NCBI RefSeq assembly: GCF_009017415.1
Contig: NC_092407.1
Span: forward strand, 806,001 to 870,000
Source: Aspergillus flavus
Taxonomy: Eukaryota; Ascomycota; Eurotiomycetes; Eurotiales; Aspergillaceae
Reading direction: 5' to 3'
DNA length: 64,000 nucleotides
Of this stretch, positions 10,994 to 22,841 are shown piece after piece. Made by a program: the position numbers and the translations under genes. How positions within the stretch are numbered: position 1 is the first letter of the stretch; every line of letters starts with the position of its first letter. The notes below the pieces were generated by a model. The model did no database searches and was not told the DNA's origin. It saw nothing but the letters and a program-made list of their open reading frames with translations.

Positions 10994-12992
10994 TCACTCG
11001 ATGCTCATATTCATGAGTCCATCGTTCGTTTCAGTCATCCCTTGCAGACCCACTCGCTTCAAATGACCTGCATGTTTAGGTGTGGATGGGTTCCGGGTGC
11101 CACTTTCAGTGCTCGGCTGGTCAGGGAAAAGAGAGCCGATGTTGGCTTTGGGTGGACCCCAAATGCTGGTGCCCGTATCCCTCACAGCAGGTGAATTAGG
11201 CATCACTGGACTACTTTGGACGCTCATACTCGGAGACACCGCCCTTCGCTTGAACAGATTCGGGTCGAAATCGTCTTCACGGCGTCGTTTCCTTTTGAAT
11301 TCCAATATCGAGATTGGCTGTGTTGCGATTGGAGTCGAACAGCGGGAGCTGGGCCTCTCGCTCGGTTTCGCGAACTCAGAAGTCGATCCCATAGTAGTTG
11401 AGGGGGTGATATCCATGGAGAGGTCGTCCTCAGATACCGAAGTTCCCATCTGACGTAGAGGCGGCGGTGGTGGCGTACGATAGCGTTCATCGAAATGATT
11501 CCAAAACTCGGCACCGCCGGAGTTTCGATTGGCTTCCTCGCTGAAATTAGGTTCATCGGGGACAGAGGTCCCAGTTTTCGCAGGCACGTCATCCAAATTC
11601 CGGTTCAGATCAGTTGGCTGGAAGGGATTACTTGACGAGAGGGCATCCAAACTGGGTGACGTCTGCTGAATTTCTGGCTCGCTTTCCCGGACCTGCCGAA
11701 TGACCTCAGCTTCCCGTTTTGCCTCGCAGTCGATAGGGGCTGATTCCTCCATCAATGCAGCTCGAATACGTGCGAAGGTCTTCGTTTTTGGCTGGAAGAG
11801 GTGTAAGCGGAGGTTCGGGCTACCATGAAATGGAAGAACTTACCAGTAGACTGCTTCTGCGTGTTACGGCCCGTCGAATAACGCCCAAGGGCCCGCCCTC
11901 GGAGTTCGAGGTTCCTGGACTGTTACCCCGGTTCTCCCCTTCATCACTCAAATCAGAGAGACGCAGATCACGAGTACCCAAGCTCAAACTTTCACGCCGT
12001 GCACTCAAGCTAGACCGTGAGCCAAAGTAACCATTCTGATTTTCAATGCTCTTCATCACAGGCGGAGACAGTGGGCCAGGACTGGGTTTCGAACTGTTTC
12101 CGCTAGCACTGCTAGAGCTATGTCGACTACGTCCTTTGCGAAACCTGGCCCGCTGAAAGCTCATCAGACTTGCTGCTGCCTGCGAATAACCGCCCATCCA
12201 ATCGTTACCCGGACTGGGCACATTTCCCACTGCAAAAGGACTCATCCCACTACCCATCTTATTGGCCTGGGGTGTGTTCATTATCATGTCATCCCTATCC
12301 GCCATCATCGGCTCGTCATCTTCCTCGCTGCTGCTCGTATCTGATTCCATCATGTTCACACTTGATACAGAGCTTGAGATTGCCGTTCGATCAGCGGGCC
12401 CGGATGTAGAGAAGGGAGGTACCGAAGTCGACCCCATAGAGCCACGGCGTTGGGGAATTGTCATTCCCCGTCCAACAATTATTGGTGAAGAATCAGGTGA
12501 TGATTCGGCAAGCGTAGAGTGATGAAGGTTGGTGCAGGCGCGAGAAAAGTCGAGGCCACGGGAGCGTCGAGGGAGGACAGAACCCGGGGAGCCGTAGATC
12601 TGGGACGAATCAAGCTTCGGAGAGAGTGGAGCACGGCTCGATAAGGACGAGGGTCCGGAAGGCTTTGAAGGCAAGTTTAGGGGTAGGCCTTGCATAGAAG
12701 GCCGACGAGGTGTTTCTGGTGTAGATGAAAGAGAGTTATCATCTTTACTCGACGGCCGGTGTTCTTCGGAGGTGGAACGTGCAGATATAGGTTTTGGCGC
12801 GTCGGATAACGACCGTGACTTGGGTGAAGGACGCAATGGAGGTCCGAGTGAAGTAGATTTGCCTGAAGATTCTGTATCCGTTACAGATTCACCTTGTTCC
12901 TTCCGCTGCGATAACTGTTCGCTGAGTTTACTCGCGAACGGCAAGGACGGCACACTGTGCGATACGGACGATGAAGTAGTCGACGACGTCAT
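10994..12992 (-). CDS. Serine/proline-rich fungal protein of unknown function
   Basis: Two exons on the minus strand, 12992-11844 and 11791-10994 (intron 52 nt), giving 648 aa. I do not recognise a named domain. The first 380 residues are Ser/Pro-rich and probably disordered, with many SP sites and an acidic stretch (SDTSSSEEDDEPM). The part that looks most conserved straddles the intron: ITRR-like basic sequence ending in RRSSLL, joined to PKTKTFARIRAALMEE and EAKREAEVIRQVRE. The C-terminal half has Arg/Lys clusters (EFKRKRRRED, LFKRRAVSPS) that could be nuclear localisation signals and SP/TP sites typical of phosphorylated regulators. A nuclear, kinase-regulated role is a guess from composition. 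Confidence 0.75.
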
Positions 12993-13581
12993 TATACAAT
13001 TGAATACCTAGCTTCAACACGTGTCAATGCTTTAGAGCAGTGAAGTCAAAACATGATGAAGTCTCCCAGTGCGACGATCTGGCGGCGGTTTAGTGCTATG
13101 TAGGTGAGTGTCACAGAATAAGGCGGCGCGCGATCAGTAAGTGGCGCGAAGATGGTAGTTCTTGTGCAAAATTTGACGTACGACACGGGAGCAAGAGCTG
13201 ATCAGAGGCAAAACAAGAAGATAAACAAGGTATTGATATAGTAAGAGTATCCCAAGAGATAAAGATGGGACAGACGTCCAGGAATGTCCTTGGGTTCTGC
13301 TACTGAAATCGGTACTGACGTCCTTTGCCGCTGGATTCGGCGAATCACGCTCCGTGCAGCCCCTCCTCCCCGTTTGGCGATGCTGATTGGTTCAGCAGCC
13401 ATGGCACCACTTTCGATAAGCATTGTGAGATCGACATTCTTTACACATTCTAGCACTGGCGAAGTCGTCCAGAGAAAACGGAAATTTTACATACATAAAA
13501 CATGGTAGAATAGAAATTGCCAAAATGAAAACGTCCCACAATTCCAAAGAAACTCGTCTCGTCGTGACGGTTGTGCCCATG
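12993..13581. other. Intergenic 0.59 kb
   Basis: Promoter of the serine-rich protein gene and 3' flank of the next regulator. A weak minus-strand frame at 13202-13456 lacks protein character. Nothing else seen. Confidence 0.6.
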
Positions 13582-15306
13582 TCATGCCAAACTCATGGCA
13601 GTACTAATTGGCGCAACATACCATTCCCAATCATTACAACCCGTCGTATGATCCAACGAATCAACGGTGGACCCCTTCAGCATGTCACTGTCCCTAGCCT
13701 GCCATACCTTGACGATGACTGCTCTCGTGCGCGCAACATTCGAGACACTCGATTCCGCCATCGCAGCCAACGCACGTAGCACAAGAGGTCGCCCGTACAC
13801 AACAGTCTCGCCATCGGACCACACCTCATCGTGAAGAGGATCTAATTCCACAGCAGCCACAAAGACAGGCCATGTCATACTAACTAGTGATCCAGAATCT
13901 AGCAAATCTGAAACGAGTCGTAGAATCTTTCGGACGTAGGTAACAACCAACGGGGTAGATGGTGACGCCCCATGTAAAGCACAATGCAAATACAATACCG
14001 CAGCCAACCGCTTCAACTCTGCGGCAGTCTGGAGAGTTTGATCGTCGCCATCGTCATCACCATCGATTTCCTGGACTAAGTTCTCGAGTTTGTGTCCCAA
14101 AGAAGCTGCTCGTAGAGAGAAACCCGCACGAGCGGAATCGGAAGTAAGCTGGCGTCTTGTCCGGCTCAATTCTGTAATCGAAGACAGTATAGATACAAGT
14201 TCCGGACTGCAGCCCATCCACAAATCAATGTTCCGCTCATTCTCTTGCCAATAATCACTTCCGAATAACACTTCCTCACCGCAAGCAGTACGGCCCATGA
14301 CGTCTTGAAAAGCAAAGAATAATTCGGCAAAGGTTGTGATAGGATCCTGAGCGCCACGGGGCTTGGAAAGCATTGTCTGTTGCCTTCTGAGGCGGATCAG
14401 GTCCTTGGCCCCCTTTAGGTGAATCGTCCAGCGCTCGTCACAATTATCCACTATTTCGTACAGGCACAGCATCATCATGATAGCCAGCACTTCAGGATCC
14501 GTTGAGCAACTCAAGGTCCCTTCCGTTGCAAGTCGATGGCGGAGGCCCCTCAACGCTTCGGACTTGAGATGGAGCCCTATGACCCCGTAGGTCGGATCAA
14601 ATCGAGACCAGTGACATGCCCCCAGTGCCTGGATCGCTTTGAACAGGATTGGTGACGCAGATAGACAAAATGGAAGAATGATTGACGCAAATGGCGATGA
14701 CAGCTTCGAGCTGGCAGTTGTACGAGGACACACTTGCTGAAGATAATACTCGAAAAGGTGCCCCTGGTTTTGCCCAGTAACAGGGGGAAACAATGGTAAA
14801 GATGCTGTAGGCTGCGGCAGCTGTTGTAAAATTGGCCCATATTCGGAGATATCTACTAGTGCAGGCCAGCTTGACTTGACTGCAAGTCTTCCTTTTCCTT
14901 TGTCGCGAACCACCACCGCATTTAATTCATCACAAGCAACGTTGACTTGGTCCGGTTGCTCAAAAGTTGAGACCCCGCTATTGACAAATCCCCAAGACTC
15001 AACGAAAGGGATATCGCACCATTCTTGGTCGTCATCCAATAGCGAAGCTGAGGACGGCGATGTCTTGGATTGAGAGCCGGACTTACTCCAAACACCAGCT
15101 CGACCAAAGGCCAGCCCTCGGCTCACAAACTCTGACTCCCATTTCAGTACCAGTTGCGTTGAGCAAACTAAGCCCCGTTCCCGACACCTGGTGCAGATCG
15201 GCTTTTGTGTGTCACAGCGGACTCGACTCGCGCGACATTCCTTGCAGCCGCTACGGCTTCGGGTCTTGACCGGACCCACGCGGTCTGCAGCCTTTTTACG
15301 CGGCAT
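13582..15306 (-). CDS. Zn2Cys6 transcription factor, fungal_trans_2 type
   Basis: A single uninterrupted exon of 574 aa. The binuclear cluster is at residues about 20-46: SGCKECRASRVRCD, then CTRCRERGLVC. The body (for example FEYYLQQVCPRTTASS, LGACHWSRFDP and LAIMMMLCLYEIVD) matches the arrangement of regulators with the fungal_trans_2 domain (PF11951), such as the ARCA/acriflavine-sensitivity type. The frame is open for 60 more codons upstream, but the basic MPRKKAADR start directly before the zinc cluster is the usual form and I use it. It lies next to, and in the same direction as, the OPT transporter, so it may control that gene and the divergent oxidase. Confidence 0.87.
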   Translation of the reverse strand: MPRKKAADRVGPVKTRSRSGCKECRASRVRCDTQKPICTRCRERGLVCSTQLVLKWESEFVSRGLAFGRAGVWSKSGSQSKTSPSSASLLDDDQEWCDIPFVESWGFVNSGVSTFEQPDQVNVACDELNAVVVRDKGKGRLAVKSSWPALVDISEYGPILQQLPQPTASLPLFPPVTGQNQGHLFEYYLQQVCPRTTASSKLSSPFASIILPFCLSASPILFKAIQALGACHWSRFDPTYGVIGLHLKSEALRGLRHRLATEGTLSCSTDPEVLAIMMMLCLYEIVDNCDERWTIHLKGAKDLIRLRRQQTMLSKPRGAQDPITTFAELFFAFQDVMGRTACGEEVLFGSDYWQENERNIDLWMGCSPELVSILSSITELSRTRRQLTSDSARAGFSLRAASLGHKLENLVQEIDGDDDGDDQTLQTAAELKRLAAVLYLHCALHGASPSTPLVVTYVRKILRLVSDLLDSGSLVSMTWPVFVAAVELDPLHDEVWSDGETVVYGRPLVLRALAAMAESSVSNVARTRAVIVKVWQARDSDMLKGSTVDSLDHTTGCNDWEWYVAPISTAMSLA

Positions 15307-15841
15307 CCGATAGGAGGAAACTTTACATGGCCAGTTTTCCGGAGAGATCAATTTCCTAGCGCCATCAATAAATTGATGAGCAGGGGCAATCTCACAGTAA
15401 CGAGAATGAGACTTTGACTCAGTTAGCCAGAGATACTTGTGGCAAACGAGATGTAAAGCTGAGAGGAACGAATGACTGCCTGTCAAAGGCTTTGATACGT
15501 GGGCCGGTACAGCGAGGAGATAAGGACGATCTTGGCTGGGTCTAATATAATTTATGACAGGGGAACAACGCTTATCGAGTCAAATCAGAGAGAGTTTTTG
15601 TGGAGCGGACTTGCAATTGATAAGGCCAAGAGTGGAATCATGTGGTATCCGCTCCGTCCATGCAGCCTTCCACCAATAAAACCTCCGTCTACCACCCCAC
15701 GGGGAAGCTAACGCTGATTGGCTTACGTCTTTTGTCTGCCCATTGCAGCCTGAGGCTGCGATATAGGCATCTCAGAAAATCACCTATCTCATTTCCAACA
15801 TTTTGAAGGATCAATAACAATGACCGTATCTTGCACATTCA
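15307..15841. other. Intergenic 0.53 kb
   Basis: Promoter of the regulator ending at 13582 and 3' flank of the OPT transporter. No separate gene supported. Confidence 0.6.
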
Positions 15842-18758
15842 TCATGACCAAGTGCTCTCGCCGAACGTCTCGTTCGGCTTCAACTCTAACCATGGGGTGC
15901 CTTTACTGTCAACCGTTCCGCTATTAACATTGTTTCCCCACCAGTTAAGGCTGACGCCAGGAAGTACCAATGAAAAGAAAATCAGGATAGCAGATACAGC
16001 GACACCGGAGTCTAGGGCTGCGGACAGGACATAGTTGTACTTGGCCCACCAATTTGGTCGACGACCTTTGATGATCTATCGATTGGGGATAGTTAGCAAG
16101 ACGACATGGTGTTATGCTTGATAGGCTTACCTTGTTGAAAATTAAACTGACCACAAACGCCGTGGAGTAGTTGATACCAGTCTATAGGTCATGTGTTAGT
16201 TAAGAATAATCCGACATCGTCTTGGGCATCACTTACCGCCGGTGGTAGGTTTCCCGTCCCAGCAAAGAAAATTGGCCAGTGGATCGCGTTCAAGACGCGG
16301 CTATTGGGATATCTCCTTCGAAGAAAAAATGTAATAATGGGGAGTAGTGCACCGATCCAGAACATGTGAAGAAGTCCAGAATACCTCTGTCCAATATTGT
16401 AAAGTCGTGCAGGTCCAATGGCTTTGACAGGTATCAGTCACGCGTTCGTATTGGAACAGAGGTTTGCTGTACTCACCTCCCCAGAATACAGCACTGTTAT
16501 AGTTAACCCGGCCTTGAGGGCAGGTGAAATTGTTTGGCTGGTCGCTTGCGCATACGTCCTTGACATGCCCAAGCATCCACAGCAAAACACCATCTGGTGC
16601 AACCATCAGCAGAGTCCCTTTGACATATATGCTCCTCTGATACTCACTTTGTGTCAGAGTGCCGAGGATACAGGCAATCAACTGTGCAACAAACAGTGTT
16701 CGCCGTGGGATCTTCATGTACAAGCCAAGCTGAGGATGCACCGAAAGCTTTTAGCATAAATCACATATGAAGAAAGTTCAGGGTTACTGTACCTTCATGT
16801 CAGCACCGTAGTACATTGCTTGACTAAGACCAGTGTATGCATAAAACTAGTTGGTCGGTCAGCGCCAGACTTGTGTAAATGGAAGGCATGAATACGAACC
16901 TTGAAGATCAGAAGGACGAGCGGCTTTCCCTTGAGCAAATAGCCAGACACAATTTCGCCCAAAACAGTTAGAACATTGGCATTGAGGTTCGCCACGGCAT
17001 ACACAGTTCCGACCGGAATCACATAGAGCGTAGCCAAAGCTAAGGTAATAAATAGACCCCAGAAAGGAAGTCCTGTGTTCCAGACATATTGGACCATAAT
17101 GGCAACAGCCACGACGATAACCTTTCCACGTCAATCACAGAATCCTTAGTGGTTATATAGTCAGGACTTACTGTCAAGATCGCATACCACCACCATGCAA
17201 CATCAGGATAGCGTGAAAGCAAACGGGCATGTACGTCCTTCTTATTTTGGCCCCTGAAAGTATCAAGAATATCTTTGGAATGATAGAGGACCACGTGAGT
17301 CAAAAGACAACTCAGAACGGCAAACCCAACGCCATAGCACAGCGCAAAGGTGATGGGTAAGAAAATGGGGCTGTATTCCCGATACTTAGCATCATCAATT
17401 GCACCCTCATCATTCAAAATCCGAGTCGAGTTGTAGAGATTTCCAGTATTGTCGTAAGCGTCAGAACCTGTCAGAGGAAGGTGGGCAGTATACCAGGTAT
17501 TGGTATAGTACAGGATCGGCGCGATGACAGCGTAAATGCAGAACCAACCCGCAAAGACATTTGCTTGTGCCCAAAATGGGATTGTTAAGGGTGAAGTGTT
17601 GTAGGCAATCTGGCTCCAGTCAAATGTGGTAGGCATGTATCCGAGACCAGTCGTCATTCCAAACAAATTGTTCACCACTTTGTTGTCTATGCATAATATT
17701 AGTGAGATTACTACGTGGTTCATGTGCAAAAAAGCGTACTTGGAGCTGCCCAGCAGATAAAAGCAAAGGTACTTAGCCCGGTGAATATATATCCAGGAAG
17801 CCAGTACCAGCAAAAGCTGCCAATGAAGACGTACAAGAAGAACCGATACCGGGAAATTCTCCAGCCATCGGCTATAGGATTTGCGCCACTATGCAAAGTT
17901 TGGAATAGAGCTGCATTGGCCAAAGTAGAAGGCCAAATCTAGGGGTTGTTAGTAAGGGGCACTCATCAAGCATGGCCAGATTCAGATTACCATATGCGGT
18001 GGCTCTATTATATATCTGTACGATAGCCCCGCAAGGCCAAGTCCGAACATCTGCATAGACAAAGCTAGCAAGATTTGGTAACCTACGGGAGTCGGCATGT
18101 CCAGATACACTTTTTGTGCCTGTATGATAGCACTGGCCTAATCTGTTGTCAGCATTGCTATCTTAGGATGATCAAGTTGCAAATGACACTCACCCATGAC
18201 TGGTTGAAACTAAGATTCGACATGATCGTAATTACTGCGTGTTCCTTGACATTGAAATGGTGGTCAGGATTGATAGGGATTTCCCTACCCCGGACGCGTA
18301 TCGTCATGATAGGCATTGCCTTTGCAAAAAAGCATCCAACGGGGTAGCTTATAAGCTGGGCTACCAAGGAGGTGATTGTAACACTGGGATAGCGCATGGA
18401 GAAGAATTGATTCACGCCCGTGCCGACCTGTGTTCGCTGTCAGCACTGCAATACCGCCCTTCCTACATATATGATCAAGACATACCAGGGTAAATACAAT
18501 CCCTAAAAACCACATTCGAAAGGTGTTGATTGGCAACGTCGGATCATCCGTATTCGGTACATTGGCACGGACCTCCAGGTAAGGAGAGTTATCTGAGTCA
18601 ATGGTATACTCGACATCTTGACTTTCTCCAATGGCAATTTCCAAAGCTTCCTCGGCCGTCACGGGCTTCTTGGGAGCGCCATCACCCTGCAAGGTTGGAT
18701 CATGAGGGCATTCTTCAACATCTGCACTCTGCTGTCCTCGAGACCGTGATTGACTCAT
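15842..18758 (-). CDS. Oligopeptide transporter, OPT family
   Basis: Twelve exons on the minus strand: 18758-18486, 18427-18194, 18137-17991, 17938-17740, 17686-17172, 17121-16900, 16846-16793, 16729-16648, 16593-16477, 16421-16237, 16181-16131 and 16075-15842; all phases agree and give 770 aa. OPT hallmarks are [49 protein letters not shown] split as [12 protein letters not shown] and [27 protein letters not shown] and [19 protein letters not shown]. About 14-16 membrane helices follow an acidic, probably cytosolic N terminus. Such proteins are plasma-membrane proton-coupled importers of tetra/pentapeptides, glutathione or related compounds. The gene is divergent from an amadoriase with 1.1 kb between them, which suggests glycated peptides as a possible substrate; that is inference. 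Confidence 0.93.
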
Positions 18759-19866
18759 GAGAGCGTGTAATTCGGGGGACAGTAACCCAAAATCTTGCTT
18801 GGACGGGTCGTAAATGGCACAAAAACAGCAAAGACTACGATGAGAAGACTATAACATTAGACTTTAATCCTGATAGTGGCCATTGGCCTCCTTTATATAG
18901 CGTCATATAGCTTAACCGGCAGGCCATATCTCTCTAGACTTTGGCATCGCCGTAAAGCAGGCAAATGGTTTGAAAGAATTGAAAAGATAAAAAGTTTAGA
19001 CCAGATAGAAGGTCCTCCCCAGATACTGACCCGTCGATCACGAGTGGCGCGAAGTATAATGCGGGGAGAGTCAACGGGCACCAGTGTCGGATCCATTCCG
19101 ATATCAGGATACGTCAAGTTATTCTTGAGCTAGGGCAGGACACTGAAAGTAAGGTAAGGTCCACGCGAAAGATGACACGGCACCAGCCGACAGCGTTGCA
19201 GAAGTCTTATCCTGATGAAGACTAGCCAAGGCGGGCAGCCACCCCTAAGGTTTAGCGCTATCGAACACCATTCCCGGTGCTAAGGTAAGTAACTTACCAG
19301 GCTTAACGCTCTACCAGTATCCGATAATCCGAAACGATACGAGGACTGGACCAGCTGATAATTCCCAGTGGAGACATTGCTCGGTGTAGCTCCGATCCTG
19401 GCCGACGCCGGTCAAACATAAGGAAGGTACAGACTGATTATAACAAGTATACGAGAGAGCCGTGGATCGCCTCATTTGGACCCAGCGCATCGTTGATTCT
19501 GAAACCGCTTATCGCGTGGGTGGACAGTGCACGCGGGGAAATTTCTTATCCAGTCCTATTGGATAATGACTACTTTTAATCGATGGCGGTCAATCAGCAC
19601 GATAGCTTGCTCCAACAAGTTCAAATCGCGTGGACCTTCCACCCCATCGATCCAACAGATTGCAACATCTCGTATGATTCATACGTCGCGCACTTTTGCC
19701 GGTGGTATAAAGGATGAAGGCTGACATTCCCCACGAACTTTCTCCCACATCAAATTGGACCATTTCGGGACCATCTTAATTACGGCAGTACTGCTGCCCG
19801 GTCTCTTTTTTTGTTGTCTAATTCTTGACTTGAACATACACAATTGCAACACAGCACAGGAACACT
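18759..19866. promoter_or_regulatory. 1.1 kb bidirectional promoter, OPT transporter and amadoriase
   Basis: The OPT gene (-) and fructosyl amino acid oxidase gene (+) start from opposite ends of this interval. Short frames inside it (18876-19133 and 19527-19724) have no family features. Just before the oxidase ATG there is a T-rich tract and an ACAGCACAGG leader. Shared regulatory sites are plausible but none was identified with confidence. Confidence 0.5.
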
Positions 19867-21234
19867 ATGACTGTCACCAAATCTTCCTCAATCCTGATCA
19901 TCGGCGCAGGCACTTGGGGCGCTTCAACTGCCCTTCACCTTGGTCGCAGAGGATACACCAATGTCACCGTCCTAGACCCTTACACAGTGCCCTCAGCAAT
20001 TTCAGCTGGAAATGACGTGAACAAGATCATCTCCTCGGGGCAATACAGCAACAAAAAGGATGAGATTGAAGTTAACGAAATTCTCGCCGAGGAGGCATTC
20101 AAAGGCTGGACAACCGACCCTTTGTTCAAGCCATACTACCACGACACTGGCGTTGTAATGTCTGCTTGCAGCAGCGCCGGTCTGGATCGCCTCGGAATCC
20201 GAGTAAGGCCGGAAGAGGAACCTGATGTTTCCGAAGTCACGAAGCCGGAGCACTTCCGCCAACTGGCCCCCGCTGTGCTGAAAGGAAACTTCCCGGGGTG
20301 GAGAGGCTACCACATTCGTTCGAACGCTGGCTGGGCGCACGCCCGAAATGCCCTCGTGGCCGCTATACGCGAAGCAGAGAAACTTGGTGTTAAATTCGTA
20401 ACAGGCACCCAAGGAAGAGTCATCACCCTTATCTTCGAGAACAACGACGTCAAGGGCGCAGTCACCGCCGACGGAAAGATCTGGCGCGCGGAGCAAACAG
20501 TTCTCTGCGCTGGCGCAAATGCTGCGCAGTTCTTGGATTTTAAGGACCAGCTCCGCCCAACGGCATGGACACTCGCCCATATCCGGCTCAAACCTGAGGA
20601 ACGCGCGCTCTACAAAAACTTGCCGGTGATTTTCAACATTGAGAAAGGATTTTTCTTCGAGCCTGATGAGGAGCTCGGGGAGATCAAGATCTGCGACGAA
20701 CATCCGGGATACACTAACATGGTTAAATCTGCGGATGGCCACTTGATGAGTTTGCCCTTTGAGAAGACCCAGATCCCCAAGGAGTCTGAAGCTAGAGTCA
20801 GAGCTTTACTATCGGAGACCATGCCTCAATTAGCCGATCGCCCATTTAGCTTCGCCCGCGTTTGCTGGTGTGCGGACACCGCAAACCGTGAATTCATCAT
20901 TGACCGCCACCCTGAACACCCGTCTCTTGTTTTGGGATGCGGTGCTTCCGGAAGGGGTGAGTATATGCACTCGATTACCTTCTGTTTATAGTTGCTAATT
21001 AGCCCTCGTCCAGGTTTCAAATATCTCCCCTCAATCGGCAACCTCATTGTTGACGCCATTGAAGACAAAGTCCCAGAGAAAGTTCACAAGCTTACGAGGT
21101 GGAGTCCAGACATTGCTGTTGACAGAAAGTGGAGGGACACTCTGGGGCGCTTTGGAGGGCCTAACCGTGTCATGGACTTCCATGATGTCAAGGAATGGAC
21201 TAACGTGCAGAACAAGGATACTGCGAAGCTGTAG
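19867..21234 (+). CDS. Fructosyl amino acid oxidase (amadoriase), peroxisomal
   Basis: Two exons, 19867-20956 and 21014-21234 (intron 57 nt), give 436 aa. It oxidatively deglycates Amadori products (fructosyl amino acids) to glucosone, amino acid and hydrogen peroxide. The FAD-binding GAGTWG is at residues 13-18 of a DAO-type fold. RVCWCADT includes Cys335, the position of the covalent flavin link in characterised amadoriases. CGASGRGFKYLPSIG is the C-terminal FAD block. The protein ends in AKL, a type 1 peroxisomal targeting signal, fitting peroxide formation inside peroxisomes. It is divergent from the OPT transporter. Sarcosine oxidase-like enzymes are relatives, but length, CWC motif and AKL favour amadoriase. 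Confidence 0.92.
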
Positions 21235-21420
21235 AGGAACCACTATATGTATAGATAACTAATGATAATCCACCTACTTGTTAAGTCACGTTCTATTCGT
21301 AGCTCTCGGGCACAGTGATGGTTTTCCTTACTATTCATATACACTGGTTTGGATAACAACACGGAATCCGACACACAACTAAAAGGGTATCATTAATCTA
21401 AGAGAAAGAAAAAAAGCACT

Positions 21421-22563
21421 CTACACCCGACGTGGCGAAGATGAAGTTTCACTAAGTTGGTAAACTTCATCCTCAGCTCCCCACTGACGGGACGGAACCC
21501 CAGGTCTCTGCACCTGTTGTTCCTCGTCACTGGGCAGCTTGTGAAATCCCTCTTCGCCGGCCATTCCAGCTTTGTCGTAGGGCATGTCGCAGATAACGGA
21601 CCGAAGAGAGGGATAGTAGCGACGGTACGAAAAGTAGGAAACCACAGTCCCTAAGATAGAACCACATGTGACATCATATACATCATGTCTATAATCATCG
21701 AGACGAGAAATCGCAATCATCAATGCGCAGAGAAAAGGCACAAGAGCCACAAGGCAGCGGCAAAGATCGGTCCTTGGTCGAAATACATGCATTTGGCCGG
21801 ACAGGAAGCTGGTACAAAACACCCGTTAGAGATTTGTTATGTTGAGAAGCCGATTTGAGGGTGAGAACTAACAAGGACAGATATCCCAGCCCGCTAAATG
21901 AAAAGCTGCTGTGGCCGCTCGGAAAACTTCTCCATCCTTCCTGGAGAACATGTTGACTCGTCTGGGTACATACAGTCCAGGCAACGAGCTTGTTTTCGGG
22001 GGTACCCCTCTTCGGAATGCAGCGTGAAATTAAGTCAGGGCGAGGTCGTCCCACAGCATTCTTGATTATATCCGTGAGCAGCGAAGTCAACATTAATGCG
22101 ACCAGGAAACCAAGTATAGTTACTTGGACTTTGTAAGGCTTCGGTCGGAATGTAGCAGCCCACAAGAGCACTATTACGAACGGAATGACGCCAGCGTATA
22201 TTATGGACCATACTGCAGTATAATGTCAGTGCTTAGAGCGCAACGTCTCGGTATGAAAGACGCTCACCAACGGGAACTCTTTCCACTACAGCGAAGGGAT
22301 ATTGGATGGCCTTATTGTCGAGCGAAAACAGACGATGAAATGGGGTCACAAACAGCTGGATCTACATGCGAGTATATTAGCAGACTGAGGCCAGTAAATC
22401 AGAAAAAGAAGGCACCAACCAAGATCCAACCTCCTACAATGCATCCTAGTGCCAGATAGTCAACCGCTGGAAACGATCGCTGATAGAAACGAGCGACAGC
22501 GCCGGCTACACCGGATTGCGCTGGGTGAGAAAACGATGCAGCGGATAAGCCACTACGAGGCAT
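21421..22563 (-). CDS. PAP2-family lipid phosphate phosphatase (DPP1/LPP1 type)
   Basis: Four exons on the minus strand: 22563-22420, 22355-22268, 22212-21873 and 21808-21421, giving 319 aa. The three catalytic motifs of the type 2 phosphatidic acid phosphatase family are visible: KNAVGRPRPD, PSGHSS and SRLDDYRHDVYD. Five to six hydrophobic helices surround them, and the polar C-terminal tail is cytosolic. Family members dephosphorylate diacylglycerol pyrophosphate, phosphatidate and prenyl diphosphates at vacuole or ER membranes. Two donors are of the less common GTTGGT and GTTAGT type but the joins restore conserved sequence. It starts 278 bp from the divergent MED7 gene. Confidence 0.92.
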
Positions 22564-22841
22564 CTCTATAGTGTTAATTGATGCTTAGGTTCAAAGACAT
22601 GACAGTCTCTGTGAGACAATTAGGATAGGAATTCGAAACGCTTGCGACAATCATGCGAGACCACTGCCGCCTTTAGACGCACGGACCACCGCTACTCCCG
22701 CGGTATCTCCGCATCGCATTCCCAGACACTTTACCATCACAGCCAAACTACCTCGTCACAACCTCCCATCTTCCCGTCTTTGAGTCGCCTTATCGCGCAT
22801 TCAGACATTATTCTGGAGTATCATTACAGAAAGCAAAAATA

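Noticed and set aside
13202..13456. 84-codon minus-strand frame upstream of the regulator's 3' end
   Set aside because: No family character; lies in a short spacer.
15307..15486. N-terminal extension of the Zn2Cys6 regulator in the same frame
   Set aside because: Sixty residues without family character; the MPRKK start directly before the zinc cluster is the usual form.
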